From Verrucomicrobiota bacterium (lineage in GTDB: Bacteria > Verrucomicrobiota > Verrucomicrobiia > Opitutales > Opitutaceae): 27,770 nt of DNA. Position numbers and translations under genes: made by a program. Positions 7,442 to 16,495 of the stretch are shown piece after piece (the stretch's first letter is position 1; the number at the start of each line of letters is the position of its first letter). The DNA is taken from NCBI GenBank assembly GCA_023457715.1, contig JAEWKR010000100.1, positions 1-27,770 of the forward strand. The letters are read 5' to 3'. The notes beneath the pieces were generated by a model. That model ran no database searches. It saw only the letters and a list, made by a program, of their open reading frames with translations, and was not told where the DNA came from.

Positions 7442-9622
7442 GTGACTCGTCGCCTGTTATTTGCTTTTTGCGCGCTGACCGCGGCGCTCCATGCCCAGAC
7501 GCCGACCCCGGTGCAATTGTCGCGTCCCGAACTCACCGCGGAGCAGTCGGAGGGGGACGAGACCGAGGCCATCGCCCGGGGCAAAGCCGAGTTCCGGGAC
7601 GAGGGGCTTTTGCTCACCGCGGACGAAATCCGCTACAATCACCGGACGGACGTCGCGACGGCCCGGGGCCATGTCACGTTCACCCGCGGACCCCTGCGCA
7701 TGCTCGCCGACGAGGTGGTGGTCGACCGGGTGAACCGGACGTTTCAAGCGCGCGCCATTCGTCTGGGGTCCTACCCCGCGTACATTGAAGGCACGACAGC
7801 CCGGGGCAACGACCAGGAAGTCACGGTGACGGATGCGCGGATCGCCTACGGGGAACCGGGCCCCTGGCAGCCCACGGCCACCGCCGCCGAGGTCACCGTT
7901 TCCGCCGACGGCAAGCGTGTGCAGACGACGGGAGCCCAGGTCGGCGTCGGCGGCGTGCGCCCCCTGCCCTTCCCCCGCTTCCAGCACGACCTCGCCAATC
8001 CCATCCTCTCGCAGATGAGCTTCACCGGGGGCTATCGCGGTTCGCTCGGGGCGTTCATCGACGCGGGTCTGCGCCTGCCGCTCTATCCCGGGATTCGCCT
8101 GGGCGGCGATGTCGCGTATTTCACCGAACGTGGCGTGATGGTGGGCCCCGGCGGCAGTTACACCGATCCCACCGACCCGACGCGGCTGCGCGGGCGGTTC
8201 CGCAGCGGGTTCATCAACGACCACGGCGACAAGAAGACCGATGTGCTGGGGCGTCCGGTGCCGGAGGAACGCGGCTTCGTGGAATGGCAGCATCACCAGG
8301 CGATCACGCGCGACCTCACGCTCGTCGGGCAGCTCAACTGGTGGAAGGACTCCGAGGTCGTGCGTGACTTCCGGCCCCGCGAGTTCTTTCCCGTCCAGCA
8401 ACCCGACACGTTTCTCGAGCTGACGCTGGCCCAGCCAAACTTCTTCCTGTCGGCCTTCGCGCGGCTCGAGCCCAACGATTTCCAGCTGGTGCAGCAACGC
8501 CTGCCCGAAGTGCGGTTCGACCTGCTGCCCATGCGGATGCCCGGCGGCCTGCTGCAGCGCCTGTCGGCGAGTGTGGTGCGCTTGCGGGAAAACGCGCTGC
8601 CCCCGCCGCTGCCGGGCGCGCCCGGAAGCGCCGTCTTCACGGCGATGCGCACCCCGGAGGCCTGGACCACCCTGTCACCGCTCCCGCTCGGCGCCGCCCA
8701 GCGGATGCAAAGCACCCGCTTCGACGCCTACTATGGGCTGTCGCGCCCGATTTCGCCGACGCACTGGTTCACCGTCACACCGGTGGCGGGCGCGCGGCTG
8801 ACGCACTATGCCAACACGCGCGGTGCCACCCGGACCGACAGCTACACCCGGCGGCTGGGCGAAGTCGGGTTCGACGCGGAACTGCGCAGCAGCGGCACCT
8901 TCGCCTACAAGAATGAAGCCTGGAAGATCGACGGCCTGCGCCATCTCTTTACGCCGCGGATCAGTTATCGCTCCATCCCGCGCGCAGAATCCGGGCGCGC
9001 CCACATCCCCTTGATCGACCGGCGCGTCTTTTCGACCTACCTGCAGCCGCTGGGGCTCGGCGACGCGCGGGCGCTCGATGACCTTCCCGCGACCAACACG
9101 CTGCGTGTGGAGTTCGACAACGTGCTGCAGACCCGCGACGGCAAGGAAGGGCATCGCGACCTCCTCGCGCTGAACGTCGCGCACGACTTCCGCTTCAAGA
9201 CCCGCCCCGGCGAGCAGGATCGCTCGGACCTGCACGCCGAACTCGCCGCGATGCCCGCCTCGTGGCTGCAGTTCGACGCCTACACCCGCTGGGCGCCCCA
9301 GGCGTCGCAGCTGCGGGAGTTCAACGCCGGCGTCACTCTCCGTGACGGACGGGCCTGGTCCCTGCGCTTCGCGAACAACTTCCTGCATGGGCAGCTCGAG
9401 GATTACTATCTCGACGGCCGTGTCCGCCTCAGCGAACGCTTCGACGCCCTCTCGCTGATGCGATACGATGCGCGTCGCCGCCGGTTCACCGAGCAGACCT
9501 ACGGGATCGTCCACACCGTCGCGAACACCTGGCGCATGTCCTACCTGGTCAGCTTCTACTCGGGCCGCCGCCGCGAAAGCGGGTTCGGCTTCAGCGTGCA
9601 GATCGACACGGTTCGGTTCTGA
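7442..9622 (+). CDS. lptD: LptD-like outer-membrane LPS-assembly protein
   Basis: 726 aa from a GTG start, with a signal peptide ending ...AALHA|QTP. An N-terminal OstA/LptA-like jellyroll (about residues 40-150: AIARGKAEFRDEGLLLTADE, ATARGHVTF, ADEVVVDR) precedes a long beta-barrel domain containing RHLFTPRISYRSIP, a typical LptD segment. The last residue is Phe (VQIDTVRF), as expected of a BAM-assembled barrel. Predicted role is insertion of LPS into the outer leaflet with LptE; no lptE or lptA is visible here. The mature protein contains no cysteine, so the disulfide pairs of E. coli LptD are absent. The GTG is preferred because it immediately precedes the basic/hydrophobic signal peptide; a TTG four codons upstream is an alternative. 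The rsmB-like gene follows after 5 nt. Confidence 0.85.
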   Translation: MTRRLLFAFCALTAALHAQTPTPVQLSRPELTAEQSEGDETEAIARGKAEFRDEGLLLTADEIRYNHRTDVATARGHVTFTRGPLRMLADEVVVDRVNRTFQARAIRLGSYPAYIEGTTARGNDQEVTVTDARIAYGEPGPWQPTATAAEVTVSADGKRVQTTGAQVGVGGVRPLPFPRFQHDLANPILSQMSFTGGYRGSLGAFIDAGLRLPLYPGIRLGGDVAYFTERGVMVGPGGSYTDPTDPTRLRGRFRSGFINDHGDKKTDVLGRPVPEERGFVEWQHHQAITRDLTLVGQLNWWKDSEVVRDFRPREFFPVQQPDTFLELTLAQPNFFLSAFARLEPNDFQLVQQRLPEVRFDLLPMRMPGGLLQRLSASVVRLRENALPPPLPGAPGSAVFTAMRTPEAWTTLSPLPLGAAQRMQSTRFDAYYGLSRPISPTHWFTVTPVAGARLTHYANTRGATRTDSYTRRLGEVGFDAELRSSGTFAYKNEAWKIDGLRHLFTPRISYRSIPRAESGRAHIPLIDRRVFSTYLQPLGLGDARALDDLPATNTLRVEFDNVLQTRDGKEGHRDLLALNVAHDFRFKTRPGEQDRSDLHAELAAMPASWLQFDAYTRWAPQASQLREFNAGVTLRDGRAWSLRFANNFLHGQLEDYYLDGRVRLSERFDALSLMRYDARRRRFTEQTYGIVHTVANTWRMSYLVSFYSGRRRESGFGFSVQIDTVRF

Positions 9623-9627
9623 ACGCC

Positions 9628-10851
9628 ATGAGCGTCACGGGCGGCCAGCAGCAGACGGCACTCGGACTTCTGCGCGCGCTGCAACCGCATTGGCGTTCGG
9701 ATCCCAACCTGCCGGGCCGGATCCAGCGGCTCCTCGGCAGCCGCCGCGACTTCGGCTCGCGCGACCGGCGGCTGTACCGAGAGCTCATCTACACGACCCT
9801 GCGCTATCTGCCGTGGGTCGAGCCGGAGCTCACGCGCGATACGCAGCGGGCGATCGCCCTGATCGCGTGGCTCGCCGCGGATACGCGGGACACGCACCGC
9901 TTTCGCGCGGAGACTGCGGCGGGCTGGCCCGAGGCGGGCACCCTGGTCGAACGCGCCTCGCACCTCGGGCTGGAGCCGGACGCGCTGCTGCCCGACTGGC
10001 TTCGAGTCGAATGTCCGTCGGCATTCGAACCCGCCGAAAGGGAGGCACTGCTGCGGCGGGCGCCCCTCTGGCTCCGGCTGCAGACCGACGACGACGAGGC
10101 GGTTGCCAGCGAGTTCCAGGAGCGCGGCTGGCGCTGGCGCGTCTCCCCCGTCCTGTCCACCGCGTGGCAGCTGCTGGACGAAGCTGACGTCACCAGGACC
10201 GAGGCCTACGCGCGCGGGCGGGTGGAGATCCAGGACCTTGCCTCGCAGCTGCTGCTGGAGGCCGTGCTGGGCCGCAAGGGATATCGCATACTTACAGCCC
10301 TGGACGCATGCGCGGGGGCGGGTGGAAAAACCCTCCAGCTCGCGCGTCTCCTGGGTCCACACGCGCGAATCGACGCGCACGACATTCGTTCCGATGCCCT
10401 CGCCGAGCTTCGCGCCCGGGCATCGCGTGCCAACCTTCCCAACGTTCAGGTGCTCGCTGATCCTCCCCGCACGACGGGGAGTGCTCCCTATGATCTTGTG
10501 CTGGTCGATGCGCCTTGCAGCGGGTCCGGCACGTGGCGCCGAGCCCCGCATTTGAAGTGGACCGTTACGGCGGAAACGGTCGCTACGCGCAGCCGCACCC
10601 AGCGCGAACTGCTGGCCAAGTTTGCCGGGCATGTCCGGACCGGAGGCCTGCTCATCTACGCCACGTGCTCGCTCGCCCGTTCGGAAAACGAGGGCGTGAT
10701 CTCGGACTTTCTCCGCGCCCACGCCGGATTCCACCCGGTGCCCTTGACCCAGACATTCGGCTTCGAGGCCGCGGAGGAAGGAATGACGATTCTGCCCGCT
10801 CGGCACGACACCGACGGTTTCTTCGTCGCTGCTCTGCAACGGGCGGAATGA
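9628..10851 (+). CDS. RsmB/NOP2-family RNA (cytosine-5) methyltransferase
   Basis: 407 aa. The N-terminal part (about 1-130) resembles the NusB-like helical domain of RsmB. The C-terminal Rossmann domain has SAM motif I LDACAGAGGKTLQLA (225-239), motif IV VDAPCSGSGTWRR with Cys297, and motif VI YATCSL with Cys347. Both cysteines needed by m5C RNA methyltransferases are present. Likely target is 16S rRNA, but family members differ in site, so I give no symbol. It starts 5 nt after the lptD stop and is almost certainly cotranscribed. The ATG has no strong Shine-Dalgarno, consistent with coupling. Confidence 0.88.
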   Translation: MSVTGGQQQTALGLLRALQPHWRSDPNLPGRIQRLLGSRRDFGSRDRRLYRELIYTTLRYLPWVEPELTRDTQRAIALIAWLAADTRDTHRFRAETAAGWPEAGTLVERASHLGLEPDALLPDWLRVECPSAFEPAEREALLRRAPLWLRLQTDDDEAVASEFQERGWRWRVSPVLSTAWQLLDEADVTRTEAYARGRVEIQDLASQLLLEAVLGRKGYRILTALDACAGAGGKTLQLARLLGPHARIDAHDIRSDALAELRARASRANLPNVQVLADPPRTTGSAPYDLVLVDAPCSGSGTWRRAPHLKWTVTAETVATRSRTQRELLAKFAGHVRTGGLLIYATCSLARSENEGVISDFLRAHAGFHPVPLTQTFGFEAAEEGMTILPARHDTDGFFVAALQRAE

Positions 10852-10884
10852 CTCGAGTTTGAGTCAACCAGGCAGAAGGATCAG

Positions 10885-10925
10885 CCACGAAGGGACACGA
10901 ATCGTGGTTCAACGGCATGGTTCCG
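10885..10925. repeat. Intergenic CCACGAA/TCGTGG word element
   Basis: Contains a short inverted repeat (CCACGA, 11-nt loop, TCGTGG) followed by a 23-nt segment (10903-10925) nearly identical to 4333-4355. It lies 33 nt after the methyltransferase stop codon and has no T-tract, so it is not a classical terminator. Confidence 0.65.
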
Positions 10926-10969
10926 GCCGAGCGAACGTGCGAAATTTTCGAACCTGAGTAGCTTCCGGC

Positions 10970-11293
10970 ATGGCGCTCCAGTTCATCCCCGTATTGAAGG
11001 CCCTGAGCACGATCGTGGCGACGGCCGGCACGGCCGCCGCCTCGCTGGAGGCGCTGCGGAAAGCGTCCCCGCACCCTGCCCTCGAACCTCGCATCAGGGC
11101 CCTCGAGGAGGAATCCGCCCGGGTGGCACAGGCGGTGGCCTCCATGGCCCAGCAGACTCAGACGCTCGCGCTTGAACTCCAGCAGCAGGCCACCCGCCTC
11201 CAGGCCCGCGAGCGCAACCTCAACCTGGTCCTGATCGTGTCCGTTGTGTCCGGGATCCTCGCCGTGGCCGCGCTGATCGTTTCGCTGCGCTAA
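10970..11293 (+). CDS. Small hypothetical protein: coiled coil plus C-terminal TM helix
   Basis: 107 aa, no family recognised. The N-terminal 25 residues are mildly hydrophobic and Ala-rich. Residues about 40-80 are a Gln/Glu/Ala-rich coiled coil (LEEESARVAQAVASMAQQTQ). A clear transmembrane helix near the C-terminus (LNLVLIVSVVSGILAVAALI) ends with SLR. This suggests a tail-anchored or membrane-tethered coiled-coil protein. A weak imperfect hairpin with a T-containing tail directly follows the stop (11293-11309). The bax-like gene starts 123 nt downstream. Confidence 0.7.
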   Translation: MALQFIPVLKALSTIVATAGTAAASLEALRKASPHPALEPRIRALEEESARVAQAVASMAQQTQTLALELQQQATRLQARERNLNLVLIVSVVSGILAVAALIVSLR

Positions 11294-11416
11294 GCGGGCA
11301 TTGCCGGCTTTCATAAATCTTTACCCGTTTCTGACTCGCCGCGCCGCCCGGGCGCCTGCTTGACTGCGGCTCTCCTGCCTGGCCGTCCAACCCCGGATGG
11401 CGGGTGGGAAGCTGCG

Positions 11417-12136
11417 ATGCACGATACCCTCCCTGCCACCTCCAGCCTGCCCGTGGTCGGTCAGATGAGCCCCGCGGTCCGGGCTCATTTCATCCGTCAG
11501 GTCTACACGCACGTCGCGGGCGCCTGGCTCGCGTTCTTCATCTTCGAAGCGGCGCTCCTGACCATGCCGGTCACGTACACCTTCACCGGTCTCGTGCTGG
11601 GCATCCCGTATGGGTGGCTTGCCGTGCTGGGACTCTTCATGGGGGTCAGCTGGCTGGCGCGCATCTTCGTCACCGGCGGGATGTCCATCGGCTACCAGTA
11701 TTTCGGGCTCGGTCTTTACGTCCTGGCGGAGGCCATCATCTTCGCGCCGCTCATCATTGTGGCCGTGGCGGTCGCCGGTCCCGAACTGCTGCTCAACGCC
11801 GTCCTCCTCAGTGGGGCACTTTTCGCGGGGCTCACCGCCATTGTCTTCATCACCAAGCGGGACTTCTCGTTCTTGAAATCGATCCTCACGGTCGCCGGGA
11901 TCGTTTCGCTGGGCCTGATCGTCGGCTCCATCGTCTTCGGGTTCAATCTGGGCCTGGCATTTTCCGCCGGCATGATCGTCGTCGCGGGGGGCGCCATCCT
12001 GTACGACACCTCCCGGATTCTGAACGATCACCAGCCCGAGGAGTACGTCGGAGCCGCGCTCGAACTCTTCGCCTCGATGGCGCTCATGCTCTGGTATGTG
12101 ATCCGGCTGCTGATGGCGTTCGGGAAAAAGGACTGA
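11417..12136 (+). CDS. Bax inhibitor-1/YccA family integral membrane protein
   Basis: 239 aa with seven predicted hydrophobic segments, the normal BI-1 (TMBIM) layout. The conserved C-terminal segment ILYDTSRILND carries the Asp residues associated with pH-dependent calcium leak in the bacterial homologue YetJ; that role is family knowledge, not shown here. The start is the ATG giving MHDTLPAT, with GGGAAG 7-12 nt upstream as a plausible Shine-Dalgarno; an ATG 19 codons earlier would add a non-conserved Pro/Gly tail. The next gene begins after only 3 nt, so the two are an operon. Confidence 0.92.
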   Translation: MHDTLPATSSLPVVGQMSPAVRAHFIRQVYTHVAGAWLAFFIFEAALLTMPVTYTFTGLVLGIPYGWLAVLGLFMGVSWLARIFVTGGMSIGYQYFGLGLYVLAEAIIFAPLIIVAVAVAGPELLLNAVLLSGALFAGLTAIVFITKRDFSFLKSILTVAGIVSLGLIVGSIVFGFNLGLAFSAGMIVVAGGAILYDTSRILNDHQPEEYVGAALELFASMALMLWYVIRLLMAFGKKD

Positions 12137-12139
12137 GCC

Positions 12140-13009
12140 ATGAGCGACGAAATCCCGAAGCTGCGGCTCAAACCCCGGCTCAACCTTTCGGAACCGACGC
12201 CTGCCTCGCCGATCGCCGGCAGTGCCATTCCAGCCGCGCGCGGCTCCGACCCGACCGTGCCGCCCGGGTCGACAACCGAACCGCTGGCCCTCTCCCGTTC
12301 CCCGTCGACCCCGCTCGCGGTTGTTGCGGTGCAGGTCGAACCGCCGGCACCGACTGAAACCGGCGATATGGCGGCGGTAGCGCCGGCTTCAGCCGACACG
12401 TCTGCGCTCACGTTCGAACCCACGCCTGAACAATCCCGGCGGGTGATCCGGAACGCTTGGATCGTTGGCGTACTCGGCGTTCTCGCGTTCGCCGCGATCG
12501 GCTCCCTCGCGTATCCGCGACTGATCGCGCAAACGCGCGCGCTCTCGGACGCGCAGGCCCGGCTCGACGCCGCTGAAAACGAGGAACCGTCGGACGAAAA
12601 CGCGGACGAGTCCGACCCCGGTCCAGCCGGTAACCCGGGGACTCCGCTCCCCGGTCGGACCGAGGCCCAAGCGACTAAACCCGTCTCGGCGTCGCCCAAA
12701 ACGAATGAGACGGCGCCCATGCCTGCGCCGGCTGAACCCGCCGGTACGCGCGTTGCCGAGATCGCCGCGACCGCGACCGAACCGATCGCGCACCCACCCG
12801 GCTCCTTCGAGGCGTGGGTCGCGTCGGTGAAGATCAGCGGAGTTCGTGGCGGGAGTTCGCCGCGCATTCTGATCGGCGGCCGGTCGTACAATGTGAACGA
12901 CGTGGTGAACGAGGAACTCGGGATCGTATTCGACCGCTACGACGCCGCCACCCACCTTATTCGTTTCCGCGACGGCGAGGGCCGAACGCTCGAGCGCAAG
13001 GATCGGTAG
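12140..13009 (+). CDS. Single-pass membrane protein with Pro/Ala-rich linkers and small C-terminal domain
   Basis: 289 aa, not a family I can name. Layout: cytoplasmic disordered region rich in Pro/Ala/Ser (1-100), one TM helix (about 105-130: NAWIVGVLGVLAFAAIGSLAY), an acidic then Pro/Ala-rich linker (135-215), and a compact C-terminal domain (about 222-289) with VKISGVRGG, IGGRSYNVNDVV and IVFDRYD. The C-terminal domain recalls the small beta-rich domains of GspC/PilP-type pilus or secretion proteins, but that is only a resemblance in pattern. It starts 3 nt after the BI-1 gene. A perfect-but-one 29-bp hairpin lies just past its stop. Confidence 0.78.
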   Translation: MSDEIPKLRLKPRLNLSEPTPASPIAGSAIPAARGSDPTVPPGSTTEPLALSRSPSTPLAVVAVQVEPPAPTETGDMAAVAPASADTSALTFEPTPEQSRRVIRNAWIVGVLGVLAFAAIGSLAYPRLIAQTRALSDAQARLDAAENEEPSDENADESDPGPAGNPGTPLPGRTEAQATKPVSASPKTNETAPMPAPAEPAGTRVAEIAATATEPIAHPPGSFEAWVASVKISGVRGGSSPRILIGGRSYNVNDVVNEELGIVFDRYDAATHLIRFRDGEGRTLERKDR

Positions 13010-13027
13010 ACGCGGTCGGGAACCCCG

Positions 13028-13094
13028 TCGTCTCGCTGGCGATCCCCGCTACACCCTGAGCCTCTGGGTGTAGCGGGGAGCGCCAGCGAGACGA
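13028..13094. repeat. 29-bp inverted repeat (hairpin element) between convergent genes
   Basis: Arms 13028-13056 and 13066-13094 are reverse complements with one mismatch, separated by a 9-nt loop (TGAGCCTCT). Arm sequence: CGTCTCGCTGGCGMTCCCCG then CTACACCC. It sits between convergent genes (stops at 13009 and 13114), so it could act as a bidirectional terminator. It lacks a T-tract on either strand, and a degraded relative occurs at 27655-27685, so it is more likely a dispersed palindromic element. Confidence 0.9.
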
Positions 13095-13113
13095 TCCGGA
13101 AGAAACCCGCGGA

Positions 13114-16100
13114 TCAGCCGAACGCACACAGACTTTCGACGCCGGCGGCGGACCCGTCGCGCAGCCAGCCATCCAGCTGGGCCTGGTCCTTGAGCTGCTG
13201 GCCGCGCGCGCGCGGGACCGCGATGTAGCGGACCGGCACGTCGGGCAGCGCCGTCATGTCGCCCCAGAGTTTTTCAAACTGCGCCACCGGCAGAATATCC
13301 TCCTGGCCGTTGCCCCAGCGTTTCCGGACCTCCTTGAGCGTGATGTACGAGGGCATCTTGGCGGCCAGGTGACGGACCCCGGCGGCGACGCGCTCGCTCT
13401 CGCCCAGCGCATGCCGGTCGAGTCCGAAGAGCGCCAGCAGGGCGTCGATCCGAACCCAGTTCGTCGCGCTGTTGTAATAGGTCAGCTTGAACTCGTCCTC
13501 CTCGCGCGCCAGGGCCAGGCCCTCCACCAGGCGCACCTGGCCGCCGACGCGGGCCAGACCGCCGCCCCGGTCGTCAACCCGGCGGCGGATAACCTCGATG
13601 GACAGGCTGGCCCCGCCGTCGAGGTGCGTGCCCAACACGAGCGGATCCAGGTTCGCTCCGAGCGTATCGATATTATGGATCAGCAGATGCTCGAGCTGCG
13701 GGCGTTCCGCGAGGAGTTCGCGAAGCGTGCCGTTGAGCAGCAGGTTCGCGATCTCGTACCAGTGGCCGACCGGATGGAGGCATTGGAGGGGCGAATTGTC
13801 CGTGTAGTCGTTCCCTTCGCCCATGGCCGCCGCCCAGTCGATCAGGGCGCGGTGCAGACTCTGCCGCATCTTCTCCTTCTGGGGATCGAGCTGCTGGTGG
13901 GTCACCTCCTCCCAGGCGAAACGGAGGTCGCGGGCCATCGGGATCAGCCGCAGGCCGATCGACCGCCCGCGCGACAGGCGCAGGTCGCCGGGGTAATTGA
14001 ACCGCCCCGCCGCCTCGATGAACGCCTCCGTGGGCCGGTGCGTGAGATAACTGGTCGTGAAGAGATGGGGGACCGCGACCCCGCACCCCTCCCCGGTGCG
14101 CCGGCTCTTGGCCAGATGCACCTCGAGAAAACTGCGGTGGCGCCCGCCGAGCTTCGCAAACGGATGCAGCGCCTTCACCGTGCCGGCGCCCTGGGTCCAC
14201 CGACTCCCCGCCCCCGCGGCAAGCGTGACCACGGCCACGCGGCCCTCGCCCAACGCGGCCTCCCCGAGCCGGCGCAGCCGGACCGCCTCGCTCCCACCCT
14301 CGCCGGCCAGCGGCACCACGTCGCCGTCGCGCACGTCCTCGACCATCGCCGTCTGCGGCAGGCGATTCTGCGCGAGCCCGATCCGACCGGCGCGCAGATC
14401 GTTGCGAATCTGCTCATGCTGCACGGGATCGAAGCCGTTGGCCGCGAGCAAATCGCGCAGGGACGCCCCCTCCGGCGTCTTGTCGCTCGGTGGCGGCAGG
14501 ATCCGCTGCATGAGCGGGGCGATGAGGGGACGCTCCCCGCTCGCGAAAAGATGACGGCCGGCGAAGCGTTCCAGTTCGATCCGGCGGGCCGCGGGGAGCG
14601 AACGCGGATCCTGCCGGAGCCAGCGGGGCACCATGAACAGGTAGTACTCCGGCGAGAACATCGCCTCCGCGCCGACGCGCAGCTGGGACGTCGACCCTGC
14701 CTCATTCACCTCGAAATCGTACACCACCGGATCCATCGCGAACGGCAGGGCATGCTCCAGCTCGCGCTTCACCCGCTGCATCACGCCGAGAATCGCGGCG
14801 CGGGACTCCGCCTTGTGCGCGGGATCCACGAAGAACCCCATGCCGCCGCCCGACATGCCGCCGAGCATGATGAAGCCGCGGAAACGCGCGCCCAGCCCCG
14901 ACCGGATCTCGGCGATCAGCCGTTCCGTATAGGCGTTGCTCGCCCAGGGAATGATCGTCTGCACCGGGCCGACGAAGTTCCGCGTGGTGAGTTCCGCGAC
15001 GCGGCGCACCTCGCCGGCTTTGAGCGCGTCGACAATCCCACCCAGGAGTTGCTGCGCCTCCTGGCGGGCCGCCCATTCGCGTTCCAGCTTCAACAGGTAT
15101 TTTTCGGTCACCATCTCCAGGATGGGTCCGACATTCTGGCTCATCCCGCCGTGGACGAGAATCAGCGAATCCTGCAGTTCCCGCCGCGTGGCCGCCGCAA
15201 TCGCATCCCGGCCCAGGACGGTGTGGCGCGGGAGCAGCCGGCCCCGGCTCGTGCCATGTTCGATGTCGCCCGGCTGCGAACGTTCGCCCTGGATCAGCTT
15301 GATGCCCGGCCAGACGCCGCCGCTGTCCTGCCAGCCGCCGCCGGACCCCCCGAGCCATTCGCCGAGAATCGCGCGGCTCGCGATCGTGCGGCGCTCCGCC
15401 TCCGTCAGTGCCCCCGCCAGCGCGGCCGTCTGACCGGTCGCCCGCATTGCGAGCGCAATCAGGCAGCCGAGCAGGTTGGTCGACACCGCCAGCCGGGACC
15501 CCTTGGGGATGTCCCGCACCTGGCTCGCAATCTCCAATCCCAGCCCCGGCCCGCACAGCCGTGACAGGATCTCGCTCAAGGCATGACCCGAGCCCTCGAG
15601 GCCGGCGGGAACCAGCCCGGACGCGATCACCGCCGCCTTGAGCAGGCCGAGATAGTCCTTCGCAAAGTCAAACACCTCCTCGATGGTGGAGATGTCCACC
15701 GTGGCCCCGAGGTCGACGCTGGTGAGGCGCAGCACGGGCTCGTCGATCACGCGGAGAAAGGCGCAGACCGGCGGGCGGGGCGCCCCGGGGTTGGTCGCAG
15801 TCGCGGAGTGCACCGCCAGGTCGACGCTGATGTTCAGCACCTTCGCGCCCTCGGGATAGTCCATCCCGAGGAAAAAGATATCGCTCCAGGCCGCATGGCT
15901 GAGATCCATCCGCACCGCGGTCTCCTCGCTCAACACCGGACGCAGGCCTTCCGCGGAGGTCTGCAACAATTCGCCCCGCAAGCGCAGCGGATAATCGAGC
16001 GGATGGCCCGTGCGGAACATCCACTGGTTTCCGCGCACGCCGCGCACCGTCTTCTGCACCTGCTGCGCGAGCGTCTTGAAAGCCAGCCCGTGGTACGCGG

Positions 16101-16491
16101 CGGCGAGCGCGCTGCTGAGTCCGTCGGAGCTGCCTTCGCGCTGCTGCTGTTCGAGGTACACGGCGATCGCCTCCTCGAAGCGTCGCTCCAGCGTCAGCTT
16201 GTACCCGGCGAACGGGATCCGGCCATGGTCAGCCGGGGCCGCGCCTGCGAGCTTCTCGGGCAGAAAATAACGATGGATGGCCTCGAGGAAAAAGATGGCC
16301 CGGACACTGTGATAAAAATTGTCTGCGGTGCGGCGCCAGGCGTCCAGCTCCGCGGCCATGCGTTCGAGCTCGGCGCGCGAAGCGTCGCGGCAGACTTGTT
16401 CAAACCCGGCTTCCACGCCCCCGGCGGAGGCCGCCGGCGCTGCGGCATCGTGATGACCGCCCGTGACCAGATTCAAAAGCAGTGGGGTCAC
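13114..16491 (-). CDS. Fusion of fucokinase-like GHMP sugar kinase and UDPGP-type nucleotidyltransferase
   Basis: 1125 aa from a GTG start 4 nt after the upstream stop (longer starts would overlap that gene). The N-terminal 190 residues are helical and unassigned. The kinase part (about 190-600) has VLNISVDLAVH (218-228), DIPKGSRLAVSTNLLG (327-342, the GHMP phosphate loop), GGGWQDSGGVWPGIK (384-398, as in L-fucokinases) and GGMSGGGMGFFV (544-555). The C-terminal part (about 750-1020) has LAAGAGSRW...KAL (757-775), PVGHWYE (907-913), IHNIDTLGANLDP (938-950) and YNSATNWVRIDAL (1006-1018), matching the UDP-sugar pyrophosphorylase family. Predicted job: phosphorylate a sugar at C1, then make the nucleotide sugar. 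Substrate and nucleotide are unknown. Bacteroides Fkp and plant FKGP have the opposite domain order. Confidence 0.8.
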   Translation of the reverse strand: MTPLLLNLVTGGHHDAAAPAASAGGVEAGFEQVCRDASRAELERMAAELDAWRRTADNFYHSVRAIFFLEAIHRYFLPEKLAGAAPADHGRIPFAGYKLTLERRFEEAIAVYLEQQQREGSSDGLSSALAAAYHGLAFKTLAQQVQKTVRGVRGNQWMFRTGHPLDYPLRLRGELLQTSAEGLRPVLSEETAVRMDLSHAAWSDIFFLGMDYPEGAKVLNISVDLAVHSATATNPGAPRPPVCAFLRVIDEPVLRLTSVDLGATVDISTIEEVFDFAKDYLGLLKAAVIASGLVPAGLEGSGHALSEILSRLCGPGLGLEIASQVRDIPKGSRLAVSTNLLGCLIALAMRATGQTAALAGALTEAERRTIASRAILGEWLGGSGGGWQDSGGVWPGIKLIQGERSQPGDIEHGTSRGRLLPRHTVLGRDAIAAATRRELQDSLILVHGGMSQNVGPILEMVTEKYLLKLEREWAARQEAQQLLGGIVDALKAGEVRRVAELTTRNFVGPVQTIIPWASNAYTERLIAEIRSGLGARFRGFIMLGGMSGGGMGFFVDPAHKAESRAAILGVMQRVKRELEHALPFAMDPVVYDFEVNEAGSTSQLRVGAEAMFSPEYYLFMVPRWLRQDPRSLPAARRIELERFAGRHLFASGERPLIAPLMQRILPPPSDKTPEGASLRDLLAANGFDPVQHEQIRNDLRAGRIGLAQNRLPQTAMVEDVRDGDVVPLAGEGGSEAVRLRRLGEAALGEGRVAVVTLAAGAGSRWTQGAGTVKALHPFAKLGGRHRSFLEVHLAKSRRTGEGCGVAVPHLFTTSYLTHRPTEAFIEAAGRFNYPGDLRLSRGRSIGLRLIPMARDLRFAWEEVTHQQLDPQKEKMRQSLHRALIDWAAAMGEGNDYTDNSPLQCLHPVGHWYEIANLLLNGTLRELLAERPQLEHLLIHNIDTLGANLDPLVLGTHLDGGASLSIEVIRRRVDDRGGGLARVGGQVRLVEGLALAREEDEFKLTYYNSATNWVRIDALLALFGLDRHALGESERVAAGVRHLAAKMPSYITLKEVRKRWGNGQEDILPVAQFEKLWGDMTALPDVPVRYIAVPRARGQQLKDQAQLDGWLRDGSAAGVESLCAFG

Positions 16492-16495
16492 GGGA

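Noticed and set aside
13369..15564. 731-codon plus-strand open frame opposite the kinase-pyrophosphorylase fusion
   Set aside because: Arg/Gln/His-rich composition typical of a GC-rich shadow frame; the minus-strand product has clear conserved motifs.
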